A stretch of DNA of 64,000 nucleotides. Source: Melanocharis versteri. Its lineage: Eukaryota; Chordata; Aves; Passeriformes; Melanocharitidae. This document shows, one piece after another, positions 61,783 to 64,000 of the stretch. Every line of letters starts with the position of its first letter. The stretch's first letter is position 1. The position numbers were made by a program, and so were the translations under genes. The stretch lies in NCBI GenBank assembly GCA_013397845.1, contig VZTG01006781.1, positions 1,619,592 through 1,683,591 of the forward strand. Reading direction: 5' to 3'. The notes under the pieces are model-generated. The model was given only the letters and a program-made list of their open reading frames with translations. It did no database searches and had not been told where the DNA came from.

Positions 61783-64000
61783 TCTCTATATATTTCCCTA
61801 GACTCAACAATTTCGACAACTGCTTGGAAAGAATTTATTTCCTCCGAAATCTGTAGTCCCATTGTGTGTTGTATTAGCCGGAAATGGGACACGGACCTGG
61901 ATCTGCTGCAGGAAAGCATCTCCTAACGGATATGATTTTACTGAATGTCATATAAAGCCCTGAAAGATTCTTGGTCTAGGGGTTCTTTTCTGACAGGTAA
62001 TATTACAGCAAAGCATGATCTTCTCTCCAATGGCCATAAATGATCTCCAAGTGAATGCTGCTGCATTTTTGTGTCCAAGATTAATCCAAGTTTTTCAGAA
62101 AAGTAATTGTCATTTATCAAGGTAGCATCTACACCCCCAGGTCAGAACCGGGGCCCCAGTCTGATAGGTGTGTCCATACAGATAATGAAAACACATTTCC
62201 TGTTTCAAAAAGTTCATCATTTGTGTGCAGTCAAGTGTAATGAAAAATAGGTACTAAAGCATTTTTCACGGATTTGAGACACTTTTGACATACTGAGGAT
62301 TCCACTTAGCAGCAGATCCCATCTCCACCTGAAACTCCAGCAGTTTCCGTACCCAGGCTTTACTGGCCACACTTCATTTCTCCCAAGCACTAAGTCTCCA
62401 CATAAAGATAGGAAAAATTTATGAAGGGGAAAAGGAGCAGGCCATTACTTTCCAAACAAGTTACTGCCCTTCACCACAGCAATTCATGTCATAAACCTTT
62501 GCTTCAGTTTCCTGAAGCAGTGCAATATCCTACAAACAAGTGCTTCTTTGAGATCTCTTTCATCGTTCGTTGTTTAGCATCAGAGGTTAGTGAGGCATTG
62601 AGGTGTGAAAGCACAGAGCCCTTTTCAGCTGCCAAGAGCTTTTGAGAGGAGATGCTTTACCACCCGAAAATATGTTGTCCTCTTATCTAGTCCTGTTGTG
62701 CCCCTTCTCTGTAGTCTTTTGCATCCCCAAACCTCTGCCCATACCAGCAGTCAGGGATGTAGTTTTCGTCAGTCTGGACCTACAGGACAAAATGCCACTG
62801 CAGAGTCTTCAGACTCCTCCCCCAAAAAAGGCTTTACTGCCCTGACATTAACAATTTTAGACACATCACAGCCACATGCCCTGTTGGTCATCCTGTTCTC
62901 TCCCCATATGCTGAGAAGCAGCACTGTCACTGGGCTGCAGAAGCAGTGCCGTGGTGTGGAGGACCACTGAGATTTCTCTGTAGGAGAAAGGATCCCTTTC
63001 CCTTTGCTCTCAGGGGTAGGTGCCAGCTGCACCGCCTCTCTCTTCGAGGCTGGCATTTTGAATAGTGTGTGTCTTCACTAACCCAGTTGCACTTGGCAAA
63101 CTGCAGCTCTTCAGGCACACAGCAAAGAAAACAATGTTTTATTATCCTCCACCTACAGCTAATGACATCAGAGGGTCAGGCAAACAAAATCTACTCCTTG
63201 CCCTTGCATTCCTCTTTCTCCAGCTTCAGTAAATGCCAGCAAAGTGGCTGTCTCCCCCCCCACACCCCCTTAAGTGATGCTTAGCCTATATGGCTTCATA
63301 CCTGTATGAAAAGGTTTTCCAAAGGCCTGCAATAGATCTACAGCTCTGCCACAGGCATCCCTGGGAAGTTATTTATTCCTCTTCCATAGAAAATGGTAAT
63401 ACTCTGTAACTTTCTTTCTCTCACTCCTTGTCCTCTGCCTAGTCTATATGTGCAAAATCTTTGGTCATACATTGACTAGCAAATGAGAGCATGATGTGAT
63501 CGGAGCCTCTCTTATAATTTATATCACTCTAAGTATCCATAGGTGGATAAAACAGATGGGAAAGAACTGTGAGAAGACTGTGATTAGCATAATTGCTAGT
63601 GATCACATCAGACAATCTGCGTAACCACAGTCAAGCATTTTTATAAGTATTGCTAGGGAGATTAATAAGAAAATCAGTGTTGGGAGAGCCACTAAAGCAG
63701 AAGCTATATTTTTATGGGGGTTATTTTAGGGCTCCATACAGGACTGAAATGTAAAAAAAATTCTCAAGGCTATTTGTTTGAAAGATCTTTGTATAAGAGA
63801 AGAAGCAAGTCCAAATACCTTCATTGCCTGCTCACATTTTACTGTGGCCTGTGACCACTTTACAGGTGGTGGTTCCGACATTTTCCTGTCTAAGTATCCA
63901 GTCAGACCCAAAGACATGTAGCAAGGAAAATCAGAGAAAATGGGAAAGAGAAGGAGGAATTCTATAAATGACACTGCAATATTGATTAGGGGCTTTCCTT
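61783..64000. other. Intergenic, no gene seen
   Basis: Unique sequence. The slightly more GC-rich 62600-63250 gives overlapping frames on both strands (up to 121 codons at 62605-62970) with no domain. C8/CACACC near 63256-63270 is simple sequence. Confidence 0.6.

Noticed and set aside
1..64000. CRISPR arrays, tRNA, rRNA, operons, phage or plasmid features
   Set aside because: No regularly spaced direct repeats, cloverleaf-forming sequence or prokaryotic gene organisation was seen. CR1, MIR and microsatellites show this is vertebrate nuclear DNA.
1..64000. Endogenous retrovirus or LTR pairs
   Set aside because: I found no long direct repeat pair with TG...CA ends and no gag/pol/env-like frame by eye. 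A solo old LTR could still be missed.

Overview
This window looks like 64 kb of vertebrate gene desert, most likely from a bird. I find no convincing protein-coding exon. Every open frame is short (the longest is about 179 codons) and none shows a recognisable host domain. The best lineage evidence is a CR1 retrotransposon copy at 23420-23782 and a shorter CR1 tail at 26340-26395. Both carry the CR1 3' end with its ATTCTATG-type terminal repeats. The low repeat load also fits a bird better than a turtle, crocodile or squamate, although those groups share the older repeats. A 47-base run of N at 44960-45006 is an assembly gap between two T runs.

Layout. 1-7,000 is plain AT-rich DNA with a GT/AT microsatellite (1400-1440) and a MIR-type CORE-SINE (3196-3420, minus). 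7,085-8,730 is the most GC- and CpG-structured part: a small CpG cluster, a dense non-repetitive block with a G-quadruplex motif, and a second CpG cluster with promoter-like motifs. 11,806-12,140 (minus) holds a decayed reverse transcriptase of the L1 superfamily, unexpected in a bird. 17,590-18,620 contains candidate regulatory blocks, one with an exact PBX-MEIS decamer. 22,990-24,075 is an ancient amniote CR1 on the minus strand, split by the younger plus-strand CR1 copy, whose endonuclease remnant is fused directly to its 3' tail. 25,140-25,340 is a candidate regulatory block with a PAR-bZIP palindrome. 33,893-35,060 is a second long ancient CR1 relic (minus). 36,474-36,920, 49,620-50,120 and 58,440-58,800 are further candidate conserved non-coding elements with E-box/TALE, GATA and TAATTA motif clusters. 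51,950-53,670 is a domain with persistent C-over-G excess on the plus strand. It abuts a Penelope-like retroelement 3' end (53,680-54,245, minus).

Nothing here forms an operon or pathway. The coherent picture is a regulatory gene desert: several compact blocks rich in developmental transcription-factor motifs, spaced about 7-19 kb apart, among decayed retroelements of different ages. Conservation cannot be seen in one sequence, so the conserved-element calls are inference from composition and motif density. Repeat-family calls rest on my recollection of the consensus sequences; a RepeatMasker run against an amniote library would settle them.
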